From positions 2,845,001 to 2,909,000 of the forward strand of contig NZ_CP107716.1 in the NCBI RefSeq assembly GCF_025854335.1: a stretch of DNA of 64,000 nucleotides, in the 5' to 3' direction. This DNA comes from Pelagibacterium flavum (GTDB taxonomy: Bacteria > Pseudomonadota > Alphaproteobacteria > Rhizobiales > Devosiaceae). Shown here piece by piece: positions 53,257 through 62,283 of this stretch; positions within the stretch are counted from its first letter, which is position 1; every line of letters starts with the position of its first letter. Below the pieces are notes generated by a model that was given only the letters and a program-made list of their open reading frames with translations, did no database searches and was not told the DNA's origin. A program made the position numbers and the translations under genes.

Positions 53257-53720
53257 GCCGGGCGGTCAAGCGCAGCGATGTGACGCTCGATCTCGGACGT
53301 CGGATGATTGACGAGATCGCTGGCAAGCTCAGTGACAATCCTGTCGCGGTTCGCCTTTCCGGTGCTCCGAAGGACGCCCAAGGCCTTCGGCGGGGCCACA
53401 ATCACTATCCGGGTCGACTTGCGCTCCTCGGCTATGCGGTCGAGTTCCCGCGCCGTTTCACTGAGAAACGCCACTTCGGCCTCGGCGTGCCGGTCGGTCT
53501 GATCTGAGCCGCTGCGCGAGCCGTCATGGCTGTCATAGACCCGCGTCGGACGGTCCCGGCCCATATCACGGGCGGGCGGGTGAGGCTCTACCTGTACGCT
53601 CAAAGGCTTGCGATTGGGTGCCTTCTCATCGCCGGCATTCTCAAAAAACAGCGCCTTGGCGCCATCGCAGACGAGAACCAGTGTGTCCTTGGGAAAAATT
53701 GGCCGGCGGGAAGCGCGCAT
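53253..53720 (-). CDS. Host attachment-family protein (PF10116)
   Basis: 155-residue cytoplasmic protein of the family named for a plant-attachment mutant in rhizobia. Features: TLVLVCDGAKALFFENAG at the start, a variable polar middle, and RIVIVAPPKALGVLRSTGK followed by SDLVNHPTSEIERHI. The fold is thought to resemble eRF1-domain proteins. ATG 53720 has GAGG upstream. Biochemical role is not established. Confidence 0.88.
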   Translation of the reverse strand: MRASRRPIFPKDTLVLVCDGAKALFFENAGDEKAPNRKPLSVQVEPHPPARDMGRDRPTRVYDSHDGSRSGSDQTDRHAEAEVAFLSETARELDRIAEERKSTRIVIVAPPKALGVLRSTGKANRDRIVTELASDLVNHPTSEIERHIAALDRPA

Positions 53721-53743
53721 GACCGAGACCTCGCAACTACTTT

Positions 53744-54100
53744 TCAATGGTGCGGAAGGCGTGGTCGCGATCCGCTGCGGCCAATGTTGTCCCGCTCGGC
53801 GCTACCAGCATTGATCGGGATCAATTGGGGCGACGCCCGAGGATTGAGATTCACGCCGGCGAGATCGGTTTCGAACTTGCGTGTTTGATCGTCCAAGGGC
53901 AGCAGTTTCGCGCGCTCATGCGTCCAGCGAAGCGCATCTGGTGAAATGATCTTCACTAGCCATCCCGATGCACCATTCTGGCTCACGAGAAAGTCCGGAT
54001 CCGAGTTTGCTTCGGCGGAGCGTAACCGTCGTTGATCGGCGTCAAGGACCGTCGCCAACTCGAAGACGTGCAGCCTGCTATCGCCAATCAAGGTTTTCAC
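53744..54100 (-). CDS. Possible hypothetical protein, 118 codons
   Basis: Open minus-strand frame whose product includes GDSRLHVFELATVLDADQ and GASGWLVKIISPDALRWTHE, which read like ordinary protein, with GTG 54100 the first start clear of the neighbouring gene. There is no ribosome-binding site and I recognise no domain. It could be the tail of a degraded gene. Otherwise this 417-base gap holds nothing I can support. Confidence 0.3.
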   Translation of the reverse strand: MKTLIGDSRLHVFELATVLDADQRRLRSAEANSDPDFLVSQNGASGWLVKIISPDALRWTHERAKLLPLDDQTRKFETDLAGVNLNPRASPQLIPINAGSAERDNIGRSGSRPRLPHH

Positions 54101-54137
54101 CCAGATGGACTGGCGGGGAGTTTGTCTGCTGGTGGCG

Positions 54138-55152
54138 CTAAATTTGCACTGGCGCCCAACTATTGCTGCGTTCGCTGGCAAAGATGGCATCGAGCACGGC
54201 CATATTGATGATCGCATCGGCCACGTCGTGCTCAAGCGGCTGCTTTGCAGTTATGGCTCGGGCAAAGGCGTTGGCCTGCTCAGTATATTGATCACAGGCG
54301 GGCACAATCTCGCGGCGCGCCAATTCTCCACCCAGGCTTTCCCCTTTGTCGATCACGATCGCAGTATGCCGATCGGCCGGCGCATTGAACGGAATTGCTA
54401 TCTCGAGCCGGCCCGATGGCCCCAGGATCTCCAGAGACTGGGCCGGTACGAGCTGGGTGGCGCTGGTAAAGTTCAGTTGGCGCCCCTCGCCGAAATCGAG
54501 CAACACGCTGGCCAACCGATCGGTGCCGAAACCGGGGTCGCGATCAATCAGCGCCAGGGCGCGCACGGGCGTAGCCTCAAAGAAATACCGACCGGCCACA
54601 ACCGCGTAGCAGCCGATATCGAGTAGCCCCCCCGCCCCCGATCTCGGCCTTGTTGCGCACATTGTCCGGTTCGACGTTGTGATAGGCGAAAAGCGCTCGC
54701 ATCGCTTTGACCTCCCCCAGCTCGCCGGACCGCACAATTTCCCTGGCCCGCTTCCACTGGGGGTGATGGCGCACCATGAAGGCTTCCCCTATCAGGATCC
54801 CCTCTGGCGCCGACCGGAGGCGTCGGGCGTCGTCTGCGGTGATGCCGATAGGCTTTTCACAGAGCACATGCTTGCCCTTGCTTGCCGCCGCCAGGGTAAA
54901 ATCGACGTGCAGATGATTGGGCAGTGGATTATAGACGGCGTCGATCTGGGGGTCGTCGAGCAACTGCTCATAGCTGCCGTACGCCCTTGGTATGGCAAAC
55001 CGGTCGGCAACCGCCTGGGCTCGCGCCCCATTGCGCGATGCAATCGCAACGATCTCGGCGTGGGGCGATTTGAGCAGTCCGGGAATGACGTGATTGATGC
55101 CGATGGCTGCGGTGGACAAGATTCCCCAGCGGATTTTTTTGTCCCTACTCAT
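54138..55152 (-). pseudogene. Gfo/Idh/MocA-family oxidoreductase, frameshifted
   Basis: NAD(P)-dependent sugar or sugar-acid dehydrogenase of about 337 residues, broken in the middle. The first frame from ATG 55152 (AGGAG upstream) gives IRWGILSTAAIGINHVIPGL, CEKPIGITADDARRL and runs to RNKAEIGGGG. The C-terminal part continues in another frame as GLLDIGCYAVVAGRYFF to the stop at 54138. The frames meet at a run of seven G (plus-strand C run near 54628-54634); six G would restore one frame. It is either a true frameshift or a sequencing error. It is the last gene of the sugar operon. Confidence 0.82.
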
Positions 55153-55209
55153 GCGCGGCTCCTGTTGATGGCTTGAAAGATTGAACAAGGCGGCCGGTGC
55201 GGTTGGCCT

Positions 55210-55689
55210 TCAGGGCCTGCCGTCTGCTTGCACGGCCCTGAGCGCATCGGCCACCAGGGCATGATCTGCAACGTCGGTCAGGCCGCTCACGGTGGCCGCC
55301 CCTATGACACCCGCAGAGCGCACGACGATGGGAATGCTGCCCCCGCTGGCGACGTAGTCGGCTTCGGGAATGCGCCAGCGCTTGGAAAAATCCCAGTTCT
55401 TGTGCTGGGCCTCAATACGCATATACAGCGAACTCTTGTGAAACCGCACCGCCACCGCCCGCTTGCGCCGGACCCAATCGATATTGTCGGGCGTCGCTCC
55501 GGGCATGAGCGCGAGAAAGACCGGTGCATTGCCATGGGAAACTTCAATGGCGATCGGCAAGCTCTGGCGTGTTGCGGCATCGCGGATATAGGCCCCGATG
55601 GCCCAGGCGACGGCATAATCGAAGCGCTCGAGAACGAGGCTCTGGTGTTGGGAGGTCAGCTCTTCAAGCGTTGGTTCGATGGGGCTCAT
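55210..55689 (-). CDS. GlcG/HbpS-family (heme-degrading domain-like) protein, UPF0303 type
   Basis: 159-residue protein. The pattern FDYAVAWAIGAYIRDAATRQSLPIAIEV, SLYMRIEAQHKNWDF and SGGSIPIVVRSAGVIGAATVSGL matches the HbpS/GlcG alpha-beta fold, often labelled heme-degrading domain-containing. Many such genes sit in sugar-acid or glycolate operons, as here, with no proven activity. ATG 55689 has AAGGA upstream; the longer frame overlaps the SDR gene and is rejected. Confidence 0.85.
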   Translation of the reverse strand: MSPIEPTLEELTSQHQSLVLERFDYAVAWAIGAYIRDAATRQSLPIAIEVSHGNAPVFLALMPGATPDNIDWVRRKRAVAVRFHKSSLYMRIEAQHKNWDFSKRWRIPEADYVASGGSIPIVVRSAGVIGAATVSGLTDVADHALVADALRAVQADGRP

Positions 55690-55711
55690 TGGGATGTCCT
55701 TGACTGTGGTG

Positions 55712-56476
55712 CTACATGGCGGAATAGCCGCCATCGACGTTGATGATGGCGCCGGTGACGAAGGCGGCAGCCGGCGAGCACAAGAACAGGGCGGCGCTGG
55801 CGACATCGTGCGGCTGTCCCCATCTGCCCATTGGCGTGCGCTCGAGAATGCCGCGAGAGCGTTCGGGATCGTCACGCAGACCTTGGGTAAGAGGCGTTGC
55901 GATCCAGCCGGGTGCCACTGCGTTGACGCGGATGGCATCGGGCGCATAGGCGATGGCGAGAGACTTGGTCAGTTGCGCGATACCGCCCTTGCTGGCCGCA
56001 TATCCGGGCACAAGGCCGCCTCCGAAAAAGGACAGCATGGACGCCATGTTGAGAATGGCCCCGGTTGGCGATCTGGCCAAAGCAGGCCGCGCCGCCGCAC
56101 AGCAGCGCATGGCACCATTAAGGTTCACCTCGACAATCTGGGCGAAAACCGATGGGTCGAGCTCTTCACCGCGCCGGATGATCCCGGCGCAATTGACGAG
56201 GCAATCGAGTTCGCCCAGAGCAGCGACCTCGGCTTCAACAGCCGATGAGTCGCGCACATCGAGCGTGATGGCGGTCGCGCGGGACAATCGGGGGTCGGCG
56301 GCCAGGGCTTCGATTTCCTGGTCACTAACGCCGGTGACAGTGACATTGGCTCCGGCCGCGAGAAAGCCTTGCGCGATCGCCGCGCCGATGCCCGAGCTGC
56401 CACCCACCACCAGAACGTGCCTATCACAGTACCACTCCTGCGCCCAGGAAAAGCTGACAGGATCGGCTTGTATCAT
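55712..56476 (-). CDS. SDR-family oxidoreductase (second of the operon)
   Basis: 254-residue classical short-chain dehydrogenase. Cofactor motif VVGGSSGIGAAIAQGF near residue 24, NCAG in LVNCAGII, catalytic Tyr-Lys in PGYAASKGGIAQL, and NAVAPGWIATPLTQG. ATG 56476 is preferred to TTG 56485, which overlaps the upstream stop. Probably oxidises a hydroxyl of the sugar-derived intermediate. Confidence 0.9.
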   Translation of the reverse strand: MIQADPVSFSWAQEWYCDRHVLVVGGSSGIGAAIAQGFLAAGANVTVTGVSDQEIEALAADPRLSRATAITLDVRDSSAVEAEVAALGELDCLVNCAGIIRRGEELDPSVFAQIVEVNLNGAMRCCAAARPALARSPTGAILNMASMLSFFGGGLVPGYAASKGGIAQLTKSLAIAYAPDAIRVNAVAPGWIATPLTQGLRDDPERSRGILERTPMGRWGQPHDVASAALFLCSPAAAFVTGAIINVDGGYSAM

Positions 56477-56481
56477 CGGTC

Positions 56482-56979
56482 TCAACGAATGAACCGGTCG
56501 AGGTAGTCGGCGCCCAGCCCGACCGATTCATAGTGCTCGCGACACATGTCGATCTTGCTGAACACGTCCTCGTATCCGGTGTGCCTGTTATCGGAATCGA
56601 GATAGATCATCGAGCCGGTGATGTTGAAAAACGTGATCATTTCCGGGCAGTCTTCCGGAACCACAAGCGTATGGATTTCACCGGGTGGCTCGAAGACGTA
56701 TGATCCGGTCTCGGCAACCCAGTCGTGCTCGAGATAGTGCCAGCGCCCCTTGATCACATAGCCATGCACAGGATTGGGGTGCAGGTGACGCGAGAGCACG
56801 CCCGAGCGTCTGACCCGCAAAAGATTGCACCACTGCCCCGCGAGCGTATTGAGCATGAGCGGGCGAAACCAGACGCCTTCGGCCTGGGGCACCCAGACGC
56901 GCTCGTCCTCGGGTATGGCGGGCACGGCGATCTCGGCAGCGGCCAGGACGTGCGTTGAACCGTTCATGTTCCGGTACAT
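56482..56979 (-). CDS. Cupin-domain protein (2,4'-dihydroxyacetophenone dioxygenase-like)
   Basis: 165-residue single cupin. Metal ligands are suggested by HLHPNPVHGYVIKGRWHYLE (His cluster and Gly motif, residues 65-84) and a C-terminal His in GEIHTLVV. The family includes a C-C bond-cleaving dioxygenase, but many members are sugar isomerase or sensor-like, and the sugar operon context fits the latter better. It lies between the RraA-like and second SDR genes with short gaps. Confidence 0.83.
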   Translation of the reverse strand: MYRNMNGSTHVLAAAEIAVPAIPEDERVWVPQAEGVWFRPLMLNTLAGQWCNLLRVRRSGVLSRHLHPNPVHGYVIKGRWHYLEHDWVAETGSYVFEPPGEIHTLVVPEDCPEMITFFNITGSMIYLDSDNRHTGYEDVFSKIDMCREHYESVGLGADYLDRFIR

Positions 56980-57003
56980 ATATGGTCTCCGATCACTATG
57001 AGG

Positions 57004-57756
57004 TCAGCCCGTGGTGCCCTGCTCGGCTTTCCAGGCGCGATATTCGTCTTCCGCCGCTTCGCTGAGAGGGTAATATTTGCGCAGGTCTCCGCCCTGCGAC
57101 AGACGAAGGCGCGAGAACTCTTCCCACTCCACGTGATGGCTGCAGCGCTCGATCAATTCCTCGGCCATGGCAACGGGAACCGAGACGACGCCGTCGTCAT
57201 CGGCGACGATGATGTCTCCAGGCATGACCAGAACATTGCCGCACGCGACCGGCACGTTGACAGCAAAGGGAATGATTTCGGTCTGGGCGTGATAATTGGG
57301 CGTCACGCCCCGCACCCAGATGCCAAGATCGAGTTCCTTTGCCTTGGCGGAATCGCGGATGCAGCCATCGACAACGATGCCCGAACCGCCGCGACCGGCC
57401 AGGAACGTCAGCATCATCTCGCCGAAAATTCCGCTCGCCATATCGGCGCGCGCATCGACAACGACCATGTCGCCGGCCTGCGCGGGATAAAGCACGTGGC
57501 GATGGAGCTGCAGCTCGGGGTTCTCGTACTCGCCGGCGCCATAGATGTCTTCGCGCTTGGGCATGCACAGGAGCGTCAGTGCGGGACCGGCGACCGAATA
57601 GCCCTGCCGCAGCGCATTCGGCCCGCGCATATGCGGATTTCGAATGCCCATGAAGGAGAGTTCACTGCTTGCCGTCGCCGATCCGATTGCGGCCAGTGCG
57701 TCGCAGATGCGTTTGGCGGGACGCGTTATGTCCTTGATTTCCGATGGTGATTGCAC
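57004..57756 (-). CDS. RraA-like aldolase/lyase (4-hydroxy-4-methyl-2-oxoglutarate aldolase family)
   Basis: 250-residue RraA-fold protein. Active-site elements are GSGIVVDGCIRDSAKAKEL (the Arg-Asp pair that binds pyruvate enolate and metal) and GDIIVADDDGVVSVPV. True RNase E regulators are about 160 residues; this longer form with the RD motif is expected to be a divalent-metal class II pyruvate aldolase. In this operon it could cleave a 2-keto-3-deoxy sugar acid. The specific substrate is inferred. Confidence 0.85.
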   Translation of the reverse strand: MQSPSEIKDITRPAKRICDALAAIGSATASSELSFMGIRNPHMRGPNALRQGYSVAGPALTLLCMPKREDIYGAGEYENPELQLHRHVLYPAQAGDMVVVDARADMASGIFGEMMLTFLAGRGGSGIVVDGCIRDSAKAKELDLGIWVRGVTPNYHAQTEIIPFAVNVPVACGNVLVMPGDIIVADDDGVVSVPVAMAEELIERCSHHVEWEEFSRLRLSQGGDLRKYYPLSEAAEDEYRAWKAEQGTTG

Positions 57757-57793
57757 AGCGTGCCTTTCCTGTAATGTGTATCTGCCGGACGCG

Positions 57794-58552
57794 TCAGATC
57801 CACCCGCCGTCAGCGATATGGTTCTGACCGGTGATTGCCGAGGCCTCCTCGGAGCATAAAAACAGCGTCAGCCGGGCGATATCGTCGGGGACGAGCCGGC
57901 GCTTGAGAGCCTGACGCTCCTCGCGCATGGCATCGGCCTCGGGCGTGAGCCATTTTGCGATCTGCCGTTCGGTCATGATCCAGCCTGGAGAAATTGCATT
58001 GACGCGGATACCGTCAGGGCCGAAATCGCGGGCCAGGGACTTGACGAGACCCAATATGCCTGCCTTTGCAGCGGTATAGAGCGGCATGCCGCCAAAACCG
58101 GCCAGCCAGGAAATCGAACTCATGCAGATGATCGATCCTCCGCCCAGTTCGCGCATGCCTTCGATCACGGCCTGGGAAGCAAAGAATTGATGCCGGAAAT
58201 TGACTGCCATCAGGGCATCAAAGTCCTCCGGGGTCACATCAAGGGCCGGGTGGCGGTCATCGCGTGCAGCGTTGTTGATCAGGATCGCGACCGGTCCCAA
58301 AGCGCTCCGCAGATCGGCGATGCCTTTGCGCAGGGCGACAATGTCGGTGATGTCCACGGCAAAAAACCGCGCCGATTGACCTAACGCGGTCAATTGGCTC
58401 TCGAGAGCTTCGCCCTCGGTCCGGTCGATATCGAAAAATCCAACATGCGCACCCTGGGCGGCAAACGCGCGTACAATGGCGGCGCCGATGCCACCAGCAC
58501 CGCCGGTCACAAGGACTGTCTTGCCTTTTAGGTCCGGATAGATCGCAGTCAT
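57794..58552 (-). CDS. SDR-family dehydrogenase, sugar 1-dehydrogenase-like
   Basis: 252-residue classical SDR. TGGAGGIGAAIVRAFAAQG for the cofactor, NNAARDDRHPALDVTPEDFD, catalytic SSISWLAGFGGMPLYTAAKAG, and ISPGWIMTERQ. The NNAARDDRH stretch resembles bacterial xylose, arabinose and galactose dehydrogenases of this fold, which oxidise C1 to the lactone. That would be the first step of a non-phosphorylative pathway. The ATPase gene ends 8 bases upstream. Confidence 0.88.
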   Translation of the reverse strand: MTAIYPDLKGKTVLVTGGAGGIGAAIVRAFAAQGAHVGFFDIDRTEGEALESQLTALGQSARFFAVDITDIVALRKGIADLRSALGPVAILINNAARDDRHPALDVTPEDFDALMAVNFRHQFFASQAVIEGMRELGGGSIICMSSISWLAGFGGMPLYTAAKAGILGLVKSLARDFGPDGIRVNAISPGWIMTERQIAKWLTPEADAMREERQALKRRLVPDDIARLTLFLCSEEASAITGQNHIADGGWI

Positions 58553-58559
58553 TATCGTC

Positions 58560-59618
58560 TCACGCGCTCAATCTTGCGCCAGTTTCGGCATCAAAAAGGT
58601 GCAGCCTGTCGGGGTTGAACCGTACGGGCAAAGCGCTGCCCGGACGGCTCGAAATGCGCTCACGGAATACCCCGCTGATGTCCGTCCCAGCGACGGTGAG
58701 GGTGACGTGGGTTTCAGAGCCGGTCGGTTCGATCGTAACGATCGTGCCCGAGAGACCGGCTTCATCAAGGACCAGATCTTCCGGCCGAACGCCGAGTTTG
58801 ACCGCCTGGCCCTCGACCACACCGCGCGTCTGACCGAGAGGGACGACCGTTCCATCGCTCGCGACGAATTGGCCATTGGCGATACGGCCTTCGACAATGT
58901 TCATGGCCGGTGAACCGATGAACTCGGCGACAAACAGATTGGCCGGTTCATCGTAGAGTTCGAGCGGTGTGCCGATCTGCTCGACAATGCCGTCGTGCAT
59001 CACGACTATCCTGTCGGCCATTGTCATGGCTTCGATCTGGTCGTGGGTGACGTAGATTGTAGTCGTACCCAGCCGCTGATGAAGCGCCTTGATCTCGGTG
59101 CGCATGGCAACGCGCAATTTCGCATCGAGGTTCGAAAGCGGCTCATCAAAAAGAAACACTTCAGGATCGCGAACGATGGCGCGCCCCATGGCCACGCGCT
59201 GACGCTGGCCGCCCGAGAGTTGGCGCGGGTAGCGATCGAGCAGCTTTTCAAGCCCCAGGATACGCGCTGCATCATCAACGCGCCGCGTGACTTCGGGCTT
59301 GGGGGTACGCGCAAGATGAAGCGAGAACCCCATATTCTGGGCGACTGTCTTGTGGGGATAGAGCGCATAGCTCTGGAAAACCATGGCGATGTCGCGCTGT
59401 TTGGGCGGCAGATCGTTGACCACCCGCTCCGCGATGGAAATCGTGCCGCCCGATATCTCTTCGAGGCCAGCAATCATCCGCAACAGCGTGGATTTCCCGC
59501 AGCCCGACGGGCCGACGAGTATGACAAATTCCCCGTCGGCAATATCGAGTGAGACTCCATGAAGGACCTCTACCGCCCCATACGCCTTGCGCGCTTCCTT
59601 TATCGATACCGTACCCAT
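58560..59618 (-). CDS. Sugar ABC transporter ATP-binding protein (MalK/UgpC family)
   Basis: 352-residue ATPase of the MalK group. Walker [16 protein letters not shown] near residue 36, Q-loop [12 protein letters not shown], signature [15 protein letters not shown] near residue 135, Walker [17 protein letters not shown], and a C-terminal TOBE/OB domain. It works with the two permeases encoded upstream and the periplasmic sugar-binding protein. Shared ATPases are common, but here it is in the same operon. Confidence 0.94.
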   Translation of the reverse strand: MGTVSIKEARKAYGAVEVLHGVSLDIADGEFVILVGPSGCGKSTLLRMIAGLEEISGGTISIAERVVNDLPPKQRDIAMVFQSYALYPHKTVAQNMGFSLHLARTPKPEVTRRVDDAARILGLEKLLDRYPRQLSGGQRQRVAMGRAIVRDPEVFLFDEPLSNLDAKLRVAMRTEIKALHQRLGTTTIYVTHDQIEAMTMADRIVVMHDGIVEQIGTPLELYDEPANLFVAEFIGSPAMNIVEGRIANGQFVASDGTVVPLGQTRGVVEGQAVKLGVRPEDLVLDEAGLSGTIVTIEPTGSETHVTLTVAGTDISGVFRERISSRPGSALPVRFNPDRLHLFDAETGARLSA

Positions 59619-59661
59619 TGTCAGTTCCCGTCTGTCGCATTCGCTTGGTGTAAAATGGTGC

Positions 59662-60483
59662 TCAATCGTCCCAGGCAGGCGCCTTGTCAGGATCGATCAT
59701 GCGGTCGCCGCGATCGAGCTTGCGGATGGCCCCGATATCGTCCGCGTCCAAAGTGACCCCGGCTGCCGCCATGTTCTGGGCCAGCCGTTCTGAACTGGAA
59801 GAGGCCGGAATGACGATGTGCCCCTCGGCCATGAGGAAGGCCAGAGAGATTGCAGCGGCCGAAACGCCATGCTTTTCGCCAATCCCGCCAAGAACCGCGT
59901 CCTTGCTGACCTTGCCCTTGGCCAGCGGCATATAGGCCGTGAGCGGCAAGGCTTTTTCTTTGGCGTAGGCCGTGAGTTTTGGGGCTTGAAGGAAGGGGTG
60001 CAGTTCCACCTGGTTGGTGCTCAAGGCACCGGCACCCAGCAGCGTCTCGGCCTTCTCGAGCAGGGCTATCGGAAAGTTGGAAACGCCTATGCGTTTCGCC
60101 CAACCCTTCTCCTGTGTGTGCGCCAGGGCAAGCATGTAATCCTCGAAAGGCACCGCATCCTTGTCCGATGGCCAATGGATCAGCAACAGATCGACCCCGT
60201 CCACGCCAAGGGTCTCGAGGCTCTTTTCGACCGAAGGCAGGAAATCGGGCTTGGCCAGGTTGGTATCGGCGACCTTGGTGGTGATAAAGACCTCCGAGCG
60301 CGCCAGCCCGGATCGGCGAACTGCTTCGCCGACGCTGGATTCGGTATCGTAGCTTTGAGCCGTATCGATGTGGCGATACCCGATCTCAAGTGCATTGAGA
60401 AGGGCCGAAACGCCGTCCTCGCCCGTGCGCCCGAACGTGCCGAGCCCGAGTTTTGGGATACCTTGGGCGGTCGTTGCGATCAT
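59662..60483 (-). CDS. Aldo/keto reductase
   Basis: 273-residue AKR with the (beta/alpha)8 signatures: [33 protein letters not shown] (quoted in part as [11 protein letters not shown]), catalytic Lys in [13 protein letters not shown] and the [10 protein letters not shown] strand. GAGGAG lies 9 bases before ATG 60483. It lies between permease and ATPase genes, so it is probably part of the sugar pathway, reducing or oxidising an aldose, but no substrate can be named. Confidence 0.9.
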   Translation of the reverse strand: MIATTAQGIPKLGLGTFGRTGEDGVSALLNALEIGYRHIDTAQSYDTESSVGEAVRRSGLARSEVFITTKVADTNLAKPDFLPSVEKSLETLGVDGVDLLLIHWPSDKDAVPFEDYMLALAHTQEKGWAKRIGVSNFPIALLEKAETLLGAGALSTNQVELHPFLQAPKLTAYAKEKALPLTAYMPLAKGKVSKDAVLGGIGEKHGVSAAAISLAFLMAEGHIVIPASSSSERLAQNMAAAGVTLDADDIGAIRKLDRGDRMIDPDKAPAWDD

Positions 60484-60523
60484 TGTTGCTAACTCCTCGA
60501 AACATCTCAAAAATTGGCGGGCT

Positions 60524-61354
60524 TCAGCCCTTGGTGGCTCCGGCCGTCATTCCGCCGACAAACATGCGCTGCATGGACAGAAACAGGACGGCAATGGGCA
60601 CCGTCATGATCATGGACGCCGCCATGACCGCACCCCAGTCGGTGTTGAACTCGGTTGTGAATTCGGCAAGCCCGATCGGCAGGGTCTTGACCGAAGAGTC
60701 GGTGGCAAAGGTCAGTGCGAAGATGAACTCGTTCCAGGTGGTAACGAACGAATAGACCAGCACCGCGATGATTCCGGGGATGGAGAGCGGCAGGGTGATC
60801 CTGAACAGAACCCCGATGCGCGAAGAGCCATCGATAATGGCCGCCTCTTCAAGCTCGACCGGAATGGAGCGGAAATAGCTTGTGAGCATCCACACGGCCA
60901 AAGGAAGCGTGATGATCATGTAAACGAGGATCAACCCCAGATAGGTGTTGACCAGCCCCAGCGTGCGCAAGGTGACAAACAGCGGCACGATGATCGCGGC
61001 CGTGGGCAGAAGCTGACCGATCAGAACGAAGGACTGATAGAACGTCTTGCCCCTGAACTTGAACCTGGCAAACCCATAGGCGGCAAATATCGCGATGAAC
61101 AATGCCAAACCGGTCGCGCCGAAAGAGATGATCAGGCTGTTGAGGAAATAGCGTGGCACATTGGATTCAAACAGGACGGCCCGGTAGTTCTCCAGGGTGG
61201 GCATGGCGGGGAACCACACCGGAGGGATTGTGTAAAGTTCCCGCAACTCCTTGATCGAAGAGACCCACATCCACAGGAAGGGGAACAGACACACCGCGGC
61301 CACGAGCGCCGCACAGACATAGATCAGGACAAAACTTGCTTTGGATCGTCTCAC
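60524..61354 (-). CDS. Carbohydrate ABC transporter permease (MalG-like)
   Basis: 276-residue inner-membrane permease with six predicted helices. The EAA loop is EEAAIIDGSSRIGVLFRITLPLSIPGI near residue 175, where it contacts the ATPase. Its start overlaps the stop of the partner permease as ATGA. It forms a heterodimer with that protein. Confidence 0.93.
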   Translation of the reverse strand: MRRSKASFVLIYVCAALVAAVCLFPFLWMWVSSIKELRELYTIPPVWFPAMPTLENYRAVLFESNVPRYFLNSLIISFGATGLALFIAIFAAYGFARFKFRGKTFYQSFVLIGQLLPTAAIIVPLFVTLRTLGLVNTYLGLILVYMIITLPLAVWMLTSYFRSIPVELEEAAIIDGSSRIGVLFRITLPLSIPGIIAVLVYSFVTTWNEFIFALTFATDSSVKTLPIGLAEFTTEFNTDWGAVMAASMIMTVPIAVLFLSMQRMFVGGMTAGATKG

Positions 61355-62211
61355 AGCGCCTTCTCCTCTCGGGCCGATGACACCTTGATGTAGATGGCCA
61401 CGATGACCATCACCGCTGCAAAGAACAGCACGGACAAGGCGGCGGCCTGGTTGAACTGGACCGATTCAAAAGCGAGTCGGAAAATCTGGATGGGCGTGAT
61501 CAGGGTCAGATTGGCCGGACCGCCTCTGGTGATGGCGTATATCGTCGTGATGTGATTGAGCGCCCAGATCACAAGTAGCAGCGTGACGGCGACTATGACC
61601 GGACGAACCTGAGGCAGGGTGACGTGCCAGGTTTCGTCAAGAAAGTTCGAGCCATCTACCCGCGCGGCTTCATAGAGATCCTTTGGGATCGATTGCAGGC
61701 CCGCCAGCACCATGATGGAAACGAACGGAAAGAGCTTCCAGACGTTTATCGCGATCATTGCGGGCATCACGGTATCGGGATTGGTGAGCCAGCCGATGGG
61801 CTCGTCGATCACGCCGGGCGCCGTCAGCATGTAGTTGATGATGCCGAACTCGGTGTGAAACATCCATGCCCAGGTCAGCGCTGCCACGATACCGGGGACC
61901 ACCCAGGGAATGACGGCGATCGAGCGCAGGATACCGCGCCCAGGAAACTTCTCATTGAGAAGGATGGCCGTGGCCGTGCCGAGAATGACCTGAAGGACGA
62001 CCGAGCCGCCAACCCACCACAAAGTGTTGGTGAAGGCGATCGGCGTGGTACGCGCACCCAGGACCCGTTGGAAATTATCGATGCCAACGAAGTTGCCTTG
62101 CTGATCGGTGACGCTGAGCAGACCCGTATACATGACAGGATAGGCAATCAGCATGGTCAGCACTATGAGAGCCGGCAGTGCAAACAAAAGCCCCGGGGAT
62201 ATCCGTCCCAT
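61351..62211 (-). CDS. Sugar ABC transporter permease (MalF-like)
   Basis: 286-residue permease. The EAA loop is YEAARVDGSNFLDETWHVTLPQVRPV near residue 180. It heads the permease pair and is separated from the binding-protein gene by a large hairpin at 62240-62273. Confidence 0.93.
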   Translation of the reverse strand: MGRISPGLLFALPALIVLTMLIAYPVMYTGLLSVTDQQGNFVGIDNFQRVLGARTTPIAFTNTLWWVGGSVVLQVILGTATAILLNEKFPGRGILRSIAVIPWVVPGIVAALTWAWMFHTEFGIINYMLTAPGVIDEPIGWLTNPDTVMPAMIAINVWKLFPFVSIMVLAGLQSIPKDLYEAARVDGSNFLDETWHVTLPQVRPVIVAVTLLLVIWALNHITTIYAITRGGPANLTLITPIQIFRLAFESVQFNQAAALSVLFFAAVMVIVAIYIKVSSAREEKAL

Positions 62212-62239
62212 GATGACACGCTCCAGAATTGATGAGGAT

Positions 62240-62273
62240 GGAGTGCCAGCCGAATGTCTTCGGCCGGCACTCC
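62240..62273 (-). terminator. Large intercistronic hairpin after the sugar-binding protein gene
   Basis: Fifteen-base stem (62240-62254 with 62259-62273, one G-T mismatch) around a 4-base loop, 11 bases past the binding-protein stop and 28 before the permease start on the minus strand. No T run follows. In other sugar operons such hairpins protect the binding-protein mRNA and lower permease expression; the same is likely here. Confidence 0.65.
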
Positions 62274-62283
62274 TTTGGGAGGC

